Notes under the pieces: generated by a model | What the model was told of the DNA's origin: nothing | Seen by the model: only the letters and a program-made list of their open reading frames with translations | Databases searched by the model: none | Program-made: the position numbers and the translations under genes | Shown: positions 42,601 through 51,698 of the stretch, one piece after another | Layout of the letters: each line of letters begins with the position of its first letter | Numbering within the stretch: position 1 is the first letter of the stretch | Assembly: GCA_949987705.1 (NCBI GenBank) | Contig: OX465286.1 | Location: 21,837,676-21,901,675, forward strand | DNA length: 64,000 nt | DNA from: Thereva unica | Lineage: Eukaryota; Arthropoda; Insecta; Diptera; Therevidae | Direction: 5' to 3'

Positions 42601-43567
42601 CTTAGGAGACTAAAAAGGGACTACCACTGGCCCAACATGTTGAAAGACGTAAAGGAGTACATTCAAAAGTGTGAATCGTGTCAGAAAAATAAGTTGAGTA
42701 AACAACCGCCTGTACCTATGAAAGTTACAAGTACAAGCTCCAGACCATTCGAGAGAATTGCACTCGATATAAATAGTAGGGCCTCTCCCTTGTTCCTATA
42801 AAGGAAATAAATACATCTTAACTTGTCAGGACGACCTAACTAAATTTTCAATAGCTATACCACTACAAAATATGGAAAGTCACACAGTCGCAGAGGCATT
42901 TGTTAAGAACATAGTCTGCCTGCATGGCATCCCCGAATCATTACTGACCGACCAAGGAAGTAATTTTCTTAGTCAACTATTTAGTGGAGTATTCAAACTA
43001 CTAAAAATTCGAAAGCTACAAACTTCAGCTTACCACCCACAAACTAACGGGGCATTGGAAAGAAGCCACCGTACATTGGCAGAGTACTTACGTCACTATG
43101 TAGACAAGGACACACTTACTTGGGATACATGGATCCCCTATTCTATTTTCGTGTACAATACGACACCGCACACAGCGACAAATTTTAGTCCCTACGAACT
43201 ACTCTATGGATTCCAACCAAGAATTCCAAGTGTATTAAAAATGTCGCCACAGTTAAATTACAACTACGAAAACTACTCTAACGAGTTAAAAGCTCGCTTA
43301 CAGCACGGATACCAATGTGCTAGAAACCATATTATAAAACAGAAGGAAAAATCTAAAAAATATTACGATGAGAAATCAAAAGAAAAAACCTTTCATGTAG
43401 GAGACAAGGTTTTAATAAGGAATCATTTACGGAAAAATAAATTCTCCTCCTTGTGGGAAGGACCCCACACCATTGTTAGGATAAATTCCCATGAGAATTC
43501 CACGATAGAATTTGGAAAAAAGCATAAAGTCGTACACAATAACGATTTGAAGCCCTATATAGAATAA
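39541..43567 (+). pseudogene. pol: Element B pol, broken by a small insertion in integrase
   Basis: The pol frame is open from 39,541 to 42,801. The protease has DSG at 39,754-39,762. Reverse transcriptase has VVDFRKLNDVTVGDAYPLPN and YVDD at 41,164-41,175. RNase H shows VTTDASDVALGAVLSQ, ELLAIIYAVKQFRPY and ITDHRPLQWL. The integrase zinc finger has HDGKFGGHQG and CESCQKN. Just after the start of the integrase core (FERIALDI) the frame shifts by +1, apparently from about four extra bases near 42,770-42,776, and stops. The rest of the core (LLTDQGSNF, HPQTNGALERSHRTL) runs on in the next frame to 43,567. The integrase of this copy is therefore not made whole. Confidence 0.92.
39547..39553 (+). 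promoter_or_regulatory. -1 ribosomal frameshift heptamer of element B
   Basis: G GGA AAC, read in the gag frame as TCG GGA AAC, matches X XXY YYZ. The last stop of the pol frame is TGA at 39,538-39,540, only six bases upstream, so a slip here is the natural entry to pol. Confidence 0.8.
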
Positions 43568-44384
43568 ATTAATGTCATTATTGATCTATTCTAAAATTTT
43601 AACTTTAAATTCACTCTCTCCTCTATTACTATTTACACTGAGCACGATCCCTAACACGATCGATATTTGTAAATATAGTTTTGAGTAATAACGCCAATAG
43701 GTATTTCTAAATCTTTCACAGTACGTTCTATTTGAGACGCTCTTGTAATTCTACTATAATTCTTCTATTACCACATAAATGGCTCATTAATCTTGACAAC
43801 ATTTCCACTAATATAAAAGGAAAAGATTAAAAGATAATCTATGCATATGTGTGATTGGTGATAGCCAGACTCCACACCTTTTGTGTTTTATGCTTGACAA
43901 ACGCGGGGACAATAATCATCCTCGTGCAGCTGTAAATTATTGGCCAACTCTAATTTTCTAAAGAAGTAGTCGAGGAAGTCGTCGTTATTCCTCCACCTAC
44001 ACATCTCAAAATCCCTCCATTTCGCGGGGACAATAATCATCCTTGAATGTAATTTCATTGGCCTTTATATTTCTAAGCCTTGCTGTTAATAGATTTGACA
44101 AAACTATTACTGCAAACCATTGTTAATAAATCACGTTCTTTAAGTTCTAATCACTCTCTATTAATTCTTCGCACCCACTCTCACACAGCTTAAATAATGT
44201 TTGTTACAATTAACACTTTTCTTAAATATACATATATATTAACATTCTTTTATTAACGAACTATGACAGATGTCTTGAAATGTTTCAAAGCCATGGTACG
44301 CTAATGTAGCCGTAATTTAAACCCATTCACTCTCTGTACCTTCACGCATTACTCTCCCACTATTGCTCAATGTGCTAATCTTTT
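43568..44384 (+). other. Spacer between pol and env of element B
   Basis: About 800 non-coding bases. CGCGGGGACAATAATCATCC occurs twice (about 43,912 and 44,024), each time some distance after a T-rich or C-rich run. In element A pol and env overlap, so this spacer is peculiar to B. A splice acceptor for env may lie here. Confidence 0.65.
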
Positions 44385-46277
44385 ATGTTGCTTTACACCA
44401 GAGATACTAAGGACCTATTTAACGCTTTGCAGAAAATGGTCTCCATAATACTGCTAATTTCACTATTTGCACACGCTATGAGTAAAGGAATCAGCGTCAC
44501 GCCGATAACAGAAAACTCAGGGATCTACTATGAGGAAATCGGAAAAGTGGAGCTGTACGCCAACGAATGGAAAGTAGTAATTTTCTATGATTTAACCAAT
44601 GTTAAAGACGCTCTGCTAAATCTTAATGAATTAGTTAAAGAAATCAATTCAATGTGTAGTACGTTAAATAGTGATCACGGTATGGCTTATATATGCAACA
44701 GTAGGGTCATAGAGATGAACCACATGGTAACTGACTTAAATCACAAAAACAATTTACTACGAGAAAAACGACGAATTAGGCGATCCCCTTTTGATATCAT
44801 AGGTATCATAAGCAAATCTCTATTCGGGACATTAAATGAGGAAGACGCCAAGTATTATGACAAACAAATAGAAAAATTACGAGACAACGAAGGCCACTTG
44901 CTTGAACTTGTAAAGAATCAAACGATTATTCTTGACACTACTGTCAACGTCTTCAATAAAAGCCAACAGGCAATAGAAAGTCAAGTTATTTCTCTCACCT
45001 CAAAACTCTTATTGGTTCAATCAAAAATCAACGAACTTCGTAATGCCACAGTCGACAATCGCCTATTGATCGAGTTAGAAACACTCACCTCATTAACAAT
45101 TCTTATCATCATGCGATACGAAAACGTGTTAAACACGGTTCTAGACCTGACCACCGAAGTCAGACATGGTAGACCGCATCCGACAATAGTTACTCCTGAT
45201 CAGCTCGACGGGATCCTGACCACAATCCGCAAGCAAATACCTAGCGACCTAAGAATATCTTCCACTTTACAAGGAGGTCGTCTGCTCCCTATATATCGCA
45301 TAAGCGAAATGAGAGTCAGTGCTATCGGAAATAAAATTATTTACGAGTTACGAATTCCCTTACCTTTCAAAGAGAATTACCAACTCTACAAAATTATTCC
45401 TCTCCCTACTAACGTGAATGGCAAACTTGTGTTTATTCAAAACATTATTGATTACTTAGTAGTCGACTATAATAGGGAACACCATTATGACATGTCCCAA
45501 AAAGAGTTATCCGGTTGCATCACCGAAGATCATGAATTGTACCTATGTCGAGCCAGTCACCCCATTTTCAATTCCCAATCGGACAACATATGCGAAATGT
45601 CCTTATTGCGAAGGGAATCTCAGGCAGTAAAAACCTGTAACCTGCGAGAGTCCGATCAAAATTCATTTTGGTTCCAATTATCACAAGCCAATAAATGGCT
45701 TTACTCGACAAGAACCCAAATCAGTGTAGATGTGGTTTGTCAAGACAACATAAGCCCCCACTGCTTAACAGGAGCAGGTATCCTTGAGATCACGGATGAA
45801 TGCTATCTCAGAACGAAAGAATTCACAATTCAATCTTATAACGAGAAATCCAGTAAACTCAAAAATTACTTCATACCAGCTGTTGACGTAACAAACATGC
45901 TTACCCATAAAAACATCTCACCAATTTACTTCAGTAAAGATATGTCTTTTATTAAATATACTTCCAATGATGATCTAAAAAAACTCTCAAATGCTGTAAA
46001 AACGCTTGAGAAACAAGAAAATACTGACCTTAAATCTTTGGACGCACACACAATTCACCATTATACATTAGGATACTTCCTATTTTTAATTACTCTATCA
46101 CTTATTGGTTTCAAGGTTGTGAAATCATGTGCGGAACGCATGAAAACCAAGAATTCACAAACGAGCGGGGATGTTGACTCAGAAAACGTAGAAAGTATAG
46201 AAATGGAAGAAATAGAAGAACCATGTTCAGAAGGCGTAAGAATAACCCTTCGGAGGAAACAACCAAACGTACGCTAA
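44385..46277 (+). CDS. env: Element B env-like glycoprotein, 630 aa
   Basis: A fusion-type envelope protein of the errantivirus/baculovirus F kind. The second Met (residue 18) is followed by a good signal peptide (VSIILLISLFAHAMS), so it may be the real start. RRIRR at 129-133 is a furin-like site, followed by SPFDIIGIISKSLFG, a fusion-peptide-like segment, and LFGTLNEEDA as in element A. A Cys-rich ectodomain lies between about 385 and 480. A membrane anchor (LGYFLFLITLSLIGF, about 562-576) precedes a 50-residue acidic then basic tail. The frame is intact although pol is broken, so a functional protein could still be made if transcribed. Confidence 0.9.
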   Translation: MLLYTRDTKDLFNALQKMVSIILLISLFAHAMSKGISVTPITENSGIYYEEIGKVELYANEWKVVIFYDLTNVKDALLNLNELVKEINSMCSTLNSDHGMAYICNSRVIEMNHMVTDLNHKNNLLREKRRIRRSPFDIIGIISKSLFGTLNEEDAKYYDKQIEKLRDNEGHLLELVKNQTIILDTTVNVFNKSQQAIESQVISLTSKLLLVQSKINELRNATVDNRLLIELETLTSLTILIIMRYENVLNTVLDLTTEVRHGRPHPTIVTPDQLDGILTTIRKQIPSDLRISSTLQGGRLLPIYRISEMRVSAIGNKIIYELRIPLPFKENYQLYKIIPLPTNVNGKLVFIQNIIDYLVVDYNREHHYDMSQKELSGCITEDHELYLCRASHPIFNSQSDNICEMSLLRRESQAVKTCNLRESDQNSFWFQLSQANKWLYSTRTQISVDVVCQDNISPHCLTGAGILEITDECYLRTKEFTIQSYNEKSSKLKNYFIPAVDVTNMLTHKNISPIYFSKDMSFIKYTSNDDLKKLSNAVKTLEKQENTDLKSLDAHTIHHYTLGYFLFLITLSLIGFKVVKSCAERMKTKNSQTSGDVDSENVESIEMEEIEEPCSEGVRITLRRKQPNVR

Positions 46278-47317
46278 TCGAAACCCCTATTGCCAAGTTT
46301 TGCGGCATTTATTATAAACCAAAAAATATTATTCTGACTTCCTTTATCCGAATTTTAGCTCTTTTAATAAGTACTACAGAAGAAACCTATTCCAATTCGT
46401 TTCATTAGATTACTGTATAATAATAAAGATTTAAGATATCTACCATATTTTCACGTCCAGATTAAAACTGAAAGTTTGAAAAAAAAAATAATAATAATAA
46501 ATAGGTAAATGTATTTCAATTTATTCATTCTTTTTGGTATCTAAAGCTTAGGCTCACTAAATACACGTAATAATAAGAAAATACGTATTCGTATATAAAT
46601 TTTTTTATAAAAATAAATTTTTTTTATATAAATTTAGCTATTTAGTATAAATATAAATAAATATATAAATGTGTCAAAAAAAAATATTATATTAAAACTG
46701 TAAGGAAAAATTATTCCTGCAGAATCATTTTTTCAGCTACGGCATATAAACATAATTACGTCTTTCTCAGACGATTCTTTTGTAATTCTTTTATATTAGC
46801 AAAAACTAAAAAGGGGCCTAACCCGACATTAATATGTAGTGACGCCAACGTTTGAACTACAAATTATGAATTGTAACATGATGGCACTCAACACGAGCCA
46901 CCAAAATGAAAATATTTAAAGTTTCAGAAGAAGTAAGTAACATTGTAAATCGAAAATATACATAAGCTAATAACGAATTTTCTTTCAGTAGAATTAAGTT
47001 AACTATGTTGATTCTTGAAATAAAAAAAAAAAAAAATATATAATAATAAATAAGAAATACTATATAAAATAAACAAAATACGATTATAAATATTTTACAA
47101 AATACTAAGTACTTTTGAAAGCAAACACTTGTTGCTTGTGTAAAATTGTAATAGAATAGTCTTTTATTAAGAAAAAAAAAAACAAGATATATTGATACAT
47201 ATAACATGAAACTTGTCTATACACATTATAAATGTAATAGCAGGCGAACAATGAATCGAAGATATCTATACAAAGAAAATTTTTCTCCTAAAAATTTTCT
47301 TTTTCATAGGGGAATGG
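46278..47317 (+). other. 3' untranslated part of element B
   Basis: About 1 kb of AT-rich sequence without a gene, ending in the purine tract AGGGGAATGG that abuts the 3' LTR. Long A- and T-runs are present (for example near 46,479 and 47,021). Confidence 0.7.
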
Positions 47318-47904
47318 TGTTATGAAACCATAACTATTTCCATATTTTCAAAATCCCTTACATTAATTTCACTCAAGGGTCATTTTTCCGAGAATAATTA
47401 GAAACCAAATTGAACGCGCACATGTTCACGAGAACAGACGAAATTTGATCCCAACGAGTCACTTATCTGTGGAACCATAATTTGTCCCACAGAAATTGCT
47501 GACTTCTTAGAAAAGAACAATAAATTATTCTTGCGTCTGGTGACAAGTGTCTCAAGAAGTGTGATAAGAATGCTGACTTTAGCAAGAATTCTTATCCACT
47601 TGAAGAATTGATCAGGTTCTAAATGGAAAACTCGGAATTGATCTGGAAGTCGGGATTTACAAGTCTTCAGAGACACACGTTCTAGTTCATTGTTCGCGTG
47701 TTAAAAAATATTCAAAATTAGTGTGGAATCTTTGTCAAAGTCTAATTCTTTATTTTTGAATCGGAAACTGATTCACATCTTTTTTTAAATAAATTGTGTT
47801 AAATTTTACGCGAGTGCGTTTTATTTTTGAAAAGTTGCCTTCGTAAACCCGGCTACACGCGGCTCCTTCTTCTCTATTGGAAAGCACGAGGAGTGGCTAT
47901 AACA
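47318..47904 (+). repeat. 3' LTR of element B
   Basis: 587 bp, TGTTATG...TAACA. It differs from the 5' LTR at five single bases and by two small indels that I can see, about 0.9% substitution. Confidence 0.92.
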
Positions 47905-48189
47905 CTGCTGATAAGAAAATCAAACTGAAATCAGACTGATCCTCGCATTTGATTACCCTGTAGCCTCGGAGGAATTGAAGCGTGGAAGAGGCCTTCCAGT
48001 GTTTTTCAGAATGTTATCCATTACAATCATAGCAAGCTTGGCTTCTAGTAACAGTATTTTATTAGGGCAATGACATATTTGCTGTATAAGCCATCATTCA
48101 GCAGAGGTAGCCAAAATCGGATCAATCACTCAACTAAAAATCACATCGCTTCCACCAACATTTTATAATGAATTAATTTTTTGTCACTA

Positions 48190-48720
48190 TCAGAACGCGT
48201 TGGCTCTATTCTATTTTATCGTTTATACCTGGCCATAAGATAAGAGTTTTAGCTATTGACCTGGTCTTTTCGAAACCCGGTTGTGCCTGGTGTACTAGCT
48301 GTAACATGTCATCACGAAAGGACTTCGGTACATGAGTCCATCTTTTAGGAATAGCTCATCTTTATATCTCCAAAATATTTTCAAATTATCCTTCAAATTT
48401 TGTTTTTTGTTAAGCCTCCCTTCTTTAATAAAGCTCATTAGTTCACATAATTCACTAATTGTGTGTTTACCAACTCATTCAACCCTTTGTTTTTGGATGC
48501 CACCGTTACATCACCCTTGAAATTCCTTGGCAGCATATTTCAGCGATTAACAAATTATTTTCCGGTGTATACCTAAGCTTTTTTGTACTTTCATAACCTC
48601 AACTTCATTCTTTATAATCGCGAAAAGGAGTTTTTCCAAAATTCCTTAATCATTATGCCTAGCAAGGGTTTGTGATCTATCACCACTTTAATACCTCGAC
48701 CATAAACATTCTGATTATTT
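48190..48720 (-). pseudogene. Ty3/gypsy pol relic: RNase H end and integrase zinc finger
   Basis: The minus strand carries, with several stops, VYGRGIKVVIDHKPLLGIM (RNase H; family form Y-G-R-x-x-x-V-x-T-D-H-K-P-L) at about 48,700-48,640. Then come LVHQAQPGFEKTRSIAKT and LILWPGINDKIE (the H..H start of integrase) at about 48,300-48,225. It lies directly downstream of element B and is heavily decayed. The lineage differs from elements A and B and from the fragment at 26.5 kb. Confidence 0.72.
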
Positions 48721-48931
48721 GTTAGTTTAACGGTTTAGTTAGTTTAGTTTTTGAACAAACGATTTCTAACGTTTATGCCGTCAGTTAACATCGCGCCATC
48801 TATTAGTCAGGCTCTGAACGAAAGGTAATTTAATACATTAAGTTAAAAGCTCCCGGAGAGTGAAAGAAAAGCCTCGTATGTACGATAAATAGAGGGCCTC
48901 CAGATTGTGGTGGAAAGATCGGGAGCTTGGG

Positions 48932-48968
48932 TATATAAATGAAGTGGCAGCGATATTTAAAGTCAGTT
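48932..48968 (+). promoter_or_regulatory. TATA box plus initiator-like promoter
   Basis: TATATAAAT at 48,932-48,940 and TCAGTT at 48,963-48,968, 31 bases downstream, is the classic insect TATA/initiator arrangement. The open LINE frame begins 160 bases later. The block 48,780-49,130 may be the remnant of an LTR or the 5' region of another element. Confidence 0.4.
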
Positions 48969-49130
48969 TCATTTAGAAAAGCCAGTGTTCAAAGGGATAA
49001 AGGTGTCCTAAAGTGGAAAGTGGTGACAAGATAGTGAATTGAAAGAAGATAAATATACGTTTTTGGTGAAAGTTATTGAATTGCTAGTGATAAATAGTGA
49101 ACACTAAGATTCCAGATTTGCTTTGTGTGA

Positions 49131-50975
49131 ACAATTAAACGGGAGTACTCTCAATTACACCGAGAGGTAAAGAGAAGTGTCCGGCGTGATAAAAGGCAGC
49201 AGATAAACGAGCTCGCAGAAAAAGCGGAAAACGCGGCAAACACAGGCAACAGTAAAGTGCTGTACCAAATTACTAAACAGCTCTCGGGAAAGCACTCTAC
49301 TAAAAAGCATGCCGTTAAGAGTGCGGATGGAAGGCTGCTGTGCAGCGACGAGGAGCAGCTCCAAAGATGGAGAGATTATTTCTTCGCCGCCCTGAATGGC
49401 TCACTCACACAGGAACCTCAGGAAAACAGCAACAATGCACAGCCGATAAGAATCAACACCCGGGCCCCATCCAAGACGGAAATAGTAACCGCAATTCATG
49501 CGATGGCCAATGGTAAAGCAGCCGGAAAAGATGGCATCCCGGCAGAATTGTTGAAAGCCGACTCAAGCCTCATAGCAGATGCGCTTCAGCCAATCCTCGA
49601 ATTAGCATGGAACACCTGTACCTTTCCGGAGGATTGGACGGAAGGTATCATAGTCAAAATACCCAAAAAGGGGGATCTAACAATATGCGACAACTGGAGA
49701 GGCATCTGTCTATTATCTACTGTGGGTAAAATCTTGTCCCACACTATACTATCAAGAATAAGAGAGGCAGTAGATCAAACGCTTAGAAGGCAGCAGGCCG
49801 GATTCAGGAAGGGCCGTTCATGTATAGATCACATCAACACCTTAAGAATAATAGTGGAACAGTCTACTGAATTCCGATCCCCCCTTTACCTTGCTTTCGT
49901 AGATTATGAGAAAGCGTTCGACTCGGTTAATAGGAGCTTTATATGGCAGTCATTACGGCGACGTGGACTGCCGGATAAGATAATAGAATTGATAAAAGCC
50001 CTATACAACAATTCCAAATGCAGAGTTCTCCATAACGGAAAATTATCCGACAGCTTTGAGGTAAGTTCAGGAGTACGACAAGGATGCTTACTATCCCCAT
50101 TACTATTTCTTATAGTAATAAATGACATTCTTGTTGGCGCTCTAGATAGTAGAACAGGCGGCATACAGTGGGGTTTGCTAGATCGCCTTAAGGACCTCGA
50201 CTACGCAGATGATATCTGTTTGCTGGCCCACAGACATCAGGAGCTAAAAAACATGTTAAACAATTTGGCAACAGAAAGTAGTCTAGCAGGCTTAAGGCTG
50301 AATCCGAATAAAACCAAAGAAATGCGGATAAATGCAAACACACTTGAACGAACTGCGCTGAATAACCGTGACGTGGAACTGGTAGATAAATTCTGCTACC
50401 TCGGTAGTATTATTACCGAAAATGGTGGTGCAGAAGAAGACGTCAGTTCCAGAATAAATAAAGCACGAAGCGCATATGCATGCTTGTTCCGCATATGGAG
50501 ATCAACGGAGATCTCAACCAACACCAAATTGCGGCTGTTCAACTCCAACGTTAAGGCAGTTCTTTTATACGGTTGCGAAACATGGAAAGTCACCCAATTC
50601 ATCACAGGGCGCCTACAAGTCTTCATAAACAGATGCCTACGTCGTATCCTAAAAATCCGCTGGCAAGATAGAATTTCAAATGAAGAGCTATGGCGCCGTG
50701 CCGGCCAAGAAAGGATAGACGACCAAATCAGGCGAAGGAAATGGAATTGGGTTGGCCACACCTTGCGACGCGATAACGAAAATCTAGCCAAACAGGCCCT
50801 TGACTGGAACCCGCAAGGATCCCGTCAAGTTGGAAGACCTAGAACAACGTGGAGGAGAACCCTACTAGCAGAGGCCGCAACTACTGGGAGATCCTGGTCA
50901 GAGCTAAGAGCTGTCGCGCAAAACAGAGTCCGCTGGAGGGCAACTGTTTCCGCCCTATGTCCCACGAGGGATTAA
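49131..50975 (+). CDS. RTE-like LINE ORF2, reverse transcriptase part (5'-truncated)
   Basis: An open frame of 614 codons follows a TGA at 49,128; an ATG-like start occurs only at 49,257, inside the protein. After a basic linker the polymerase shows NGKAAGKDGIPAELLK, VKIPKKGDL, NWRGICLLSTVGKI, QAGFRKGRSCIDH, DYEKAFDSVNR, GVRQGCLLSPLLF and catalytic YADD. The tail has YLGSIITENGGAEEDV, LLYGCETWKVT, WVGHTLRR and GRPRTTWRR. From family knowledge, the last motifs mark the RTE/SR2 group. The endonuclease domain is absent, so the copy was truncated at insertion and cannot act alone. The uninterrupted frame indicates a young copy. Confidence 0.88.
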   Translation, partial: TIKREYSQLHREVKRSVRRDKRQQINELAEKAENAANTGNSKVLYQITKQLSGKHSTKKHAVKSADGRLLCSDEEQLQRWRDYFFAALNGSLTQEPQENSNNAQPIRINTRAPSKTEIVTAIHAMANGKAAGKDGIPAELLKADSSLIADALQPILELAWNTCTFPEDWTEGIIVKIPKKGDLTICDNWRGICLLSTVGKILSHTILSRIREAVDQTLRRQQAGFRKGRSCIDHINTLRIIVEQSTEFRSPLYLAFVDYEKAFDSVNRSFIWQSLRRRGLPDKIIELIKALYNNSKCRVLHNGKLSDSFEVSSGVRQGCLLSPLLFLIVINDILVGALDSRTGGIQWGLLDRLKDLDYADDICLLAHRHQELKNMLNNLATESSLAGLRLNPNKTKEMRINANTLERTALNNRDVELVDKFCYLGSIITENGGAEEDVSSRINKARSAYACLFRIWRSTEISTNTKLRLFNSNVKAVLLYGCETWKVTQFITGRLQVFINRCLRRILKIRWQDRISNEELWRRAGQERIDDQIRRRKWNWVGHTLRRDNENLAKQALDWNPQGSRQVGRPRTTWRRTLLAEAATTGRSWSELRAVAQNRVRWRATVSALCPTRD

Positions 50976-51439
50976 GGGGCACATAGATAGATTCCTTAAA
51001 TAATTGTACTACTCCCTTAAGCCGTGAAAACGTAACAATATATTGGTGAAATAGTTCGCAAGTAAAAACAATTGCATTCAGTTCAATGTAAGCATAATTT
51101 TTCTTAGTCTCTGAAAGGCCATAGGTTTGCGGAGCGGTGCTGGAAAACGGCCGATGAGATGAAGCTAACATCGGAGAAGACCAAAGAAACTGGTAAGGGC
51201 AAAGAAATTACAGAAGATATCATACAGATAGCTGATCCAGCCCGCCGACGCAATGGCGTAGGCCGGTCAAGTGGAGATAAGAACGGCTAGAGACTCACAG
51301 AACCGAGAAGCTCTCAGTGCTGTCCACTCACCGATGCACCTACGGACACTTACGTAATAGGTAGGGAGATTCGTCGAAGTCACCCACTCTGCCACGGCTG
51401 CTGTAAAAATGATGCTTTTCGAAGGATGCCTTTTTAGGG
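50976..51439. other. 3' region of the RTE-like copy and unassigned sequence
   Basis: The first 150 bases may be the RTE-like 3' UTR, but no poly-A or simple repeat marks its end. An open stretch at about 51,126-51,290 (ERCWKTADEMKLTSEKTKET and DPARRRNGVGRSS) is basic and could be the end of a LINE ORF1. I cannot assign it. Confidence 0.4.
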
Positions 51440-51545
51440 TCACGTCTATGACCCCAGGCTAATACCATTACCGTTCATACCGACCTGGATCAAACTTCAT
51501 GCGAAAGGGTTAGTGAATTTAGTCAGTAGAAATGCCGTCTGCCAA
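51440..51545 (+). mobile_element. Fragment resembling the R1-like 3' UTR
   Basis: TTTAGGGTCACGTCTATGAC and, 70 bases on, GGGTTAGTGAATTTAGTCAG followed by ATGCCGTCTG match in order the motifs at 218-355. Identity is low, so this is either an old copy or a related family. Confidence 0.4.
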
Positions 51546-51698
51546 GCCAGTATAACAACTCTAGATTTATTGATGATTCGCTCCAAGGTAATGAAGCGTT
51601 GCAGAACTGAGTTACAAAGGCTTGGTAAAAAGCATAATGCGACTCTCGGCTCCCTTCCCGGATATAGTAACATAGATTGGACGAAGAAAGCCAATTGC

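Larger units (their letters stand above)
29806..47904 (+). mobile_element. Errantivirus-like Ty3/gypsy element B (11.1 kb of its own sequence, with element A nested inside)
   Basis: The LTRs at 29,806-30,391 and 47,318-47,904 begin TGTTATG and end TAACA. A 4-bp duplication CTGC flanks the whole unit (29,802-29,805 and 47,905-47,908). Order inside: tRNA-Leu-like primer site, leader, gag, pol, env, purine tract. Element A (30,744-37,737) sits in the leader between 5' LTR and gag. The LTRs differ by 5 substitutions and two indels (3 and 4 bases) in 587, so B is older than A but still young. Pol is broken by a frameshift. Confidence 0.93.

Noticed and set aside
43905..44050. CRISPR-like repeat
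   Set aside because: Only two copies of a 20-mer in a eukaryotic retroelement; no array and no associated genes.
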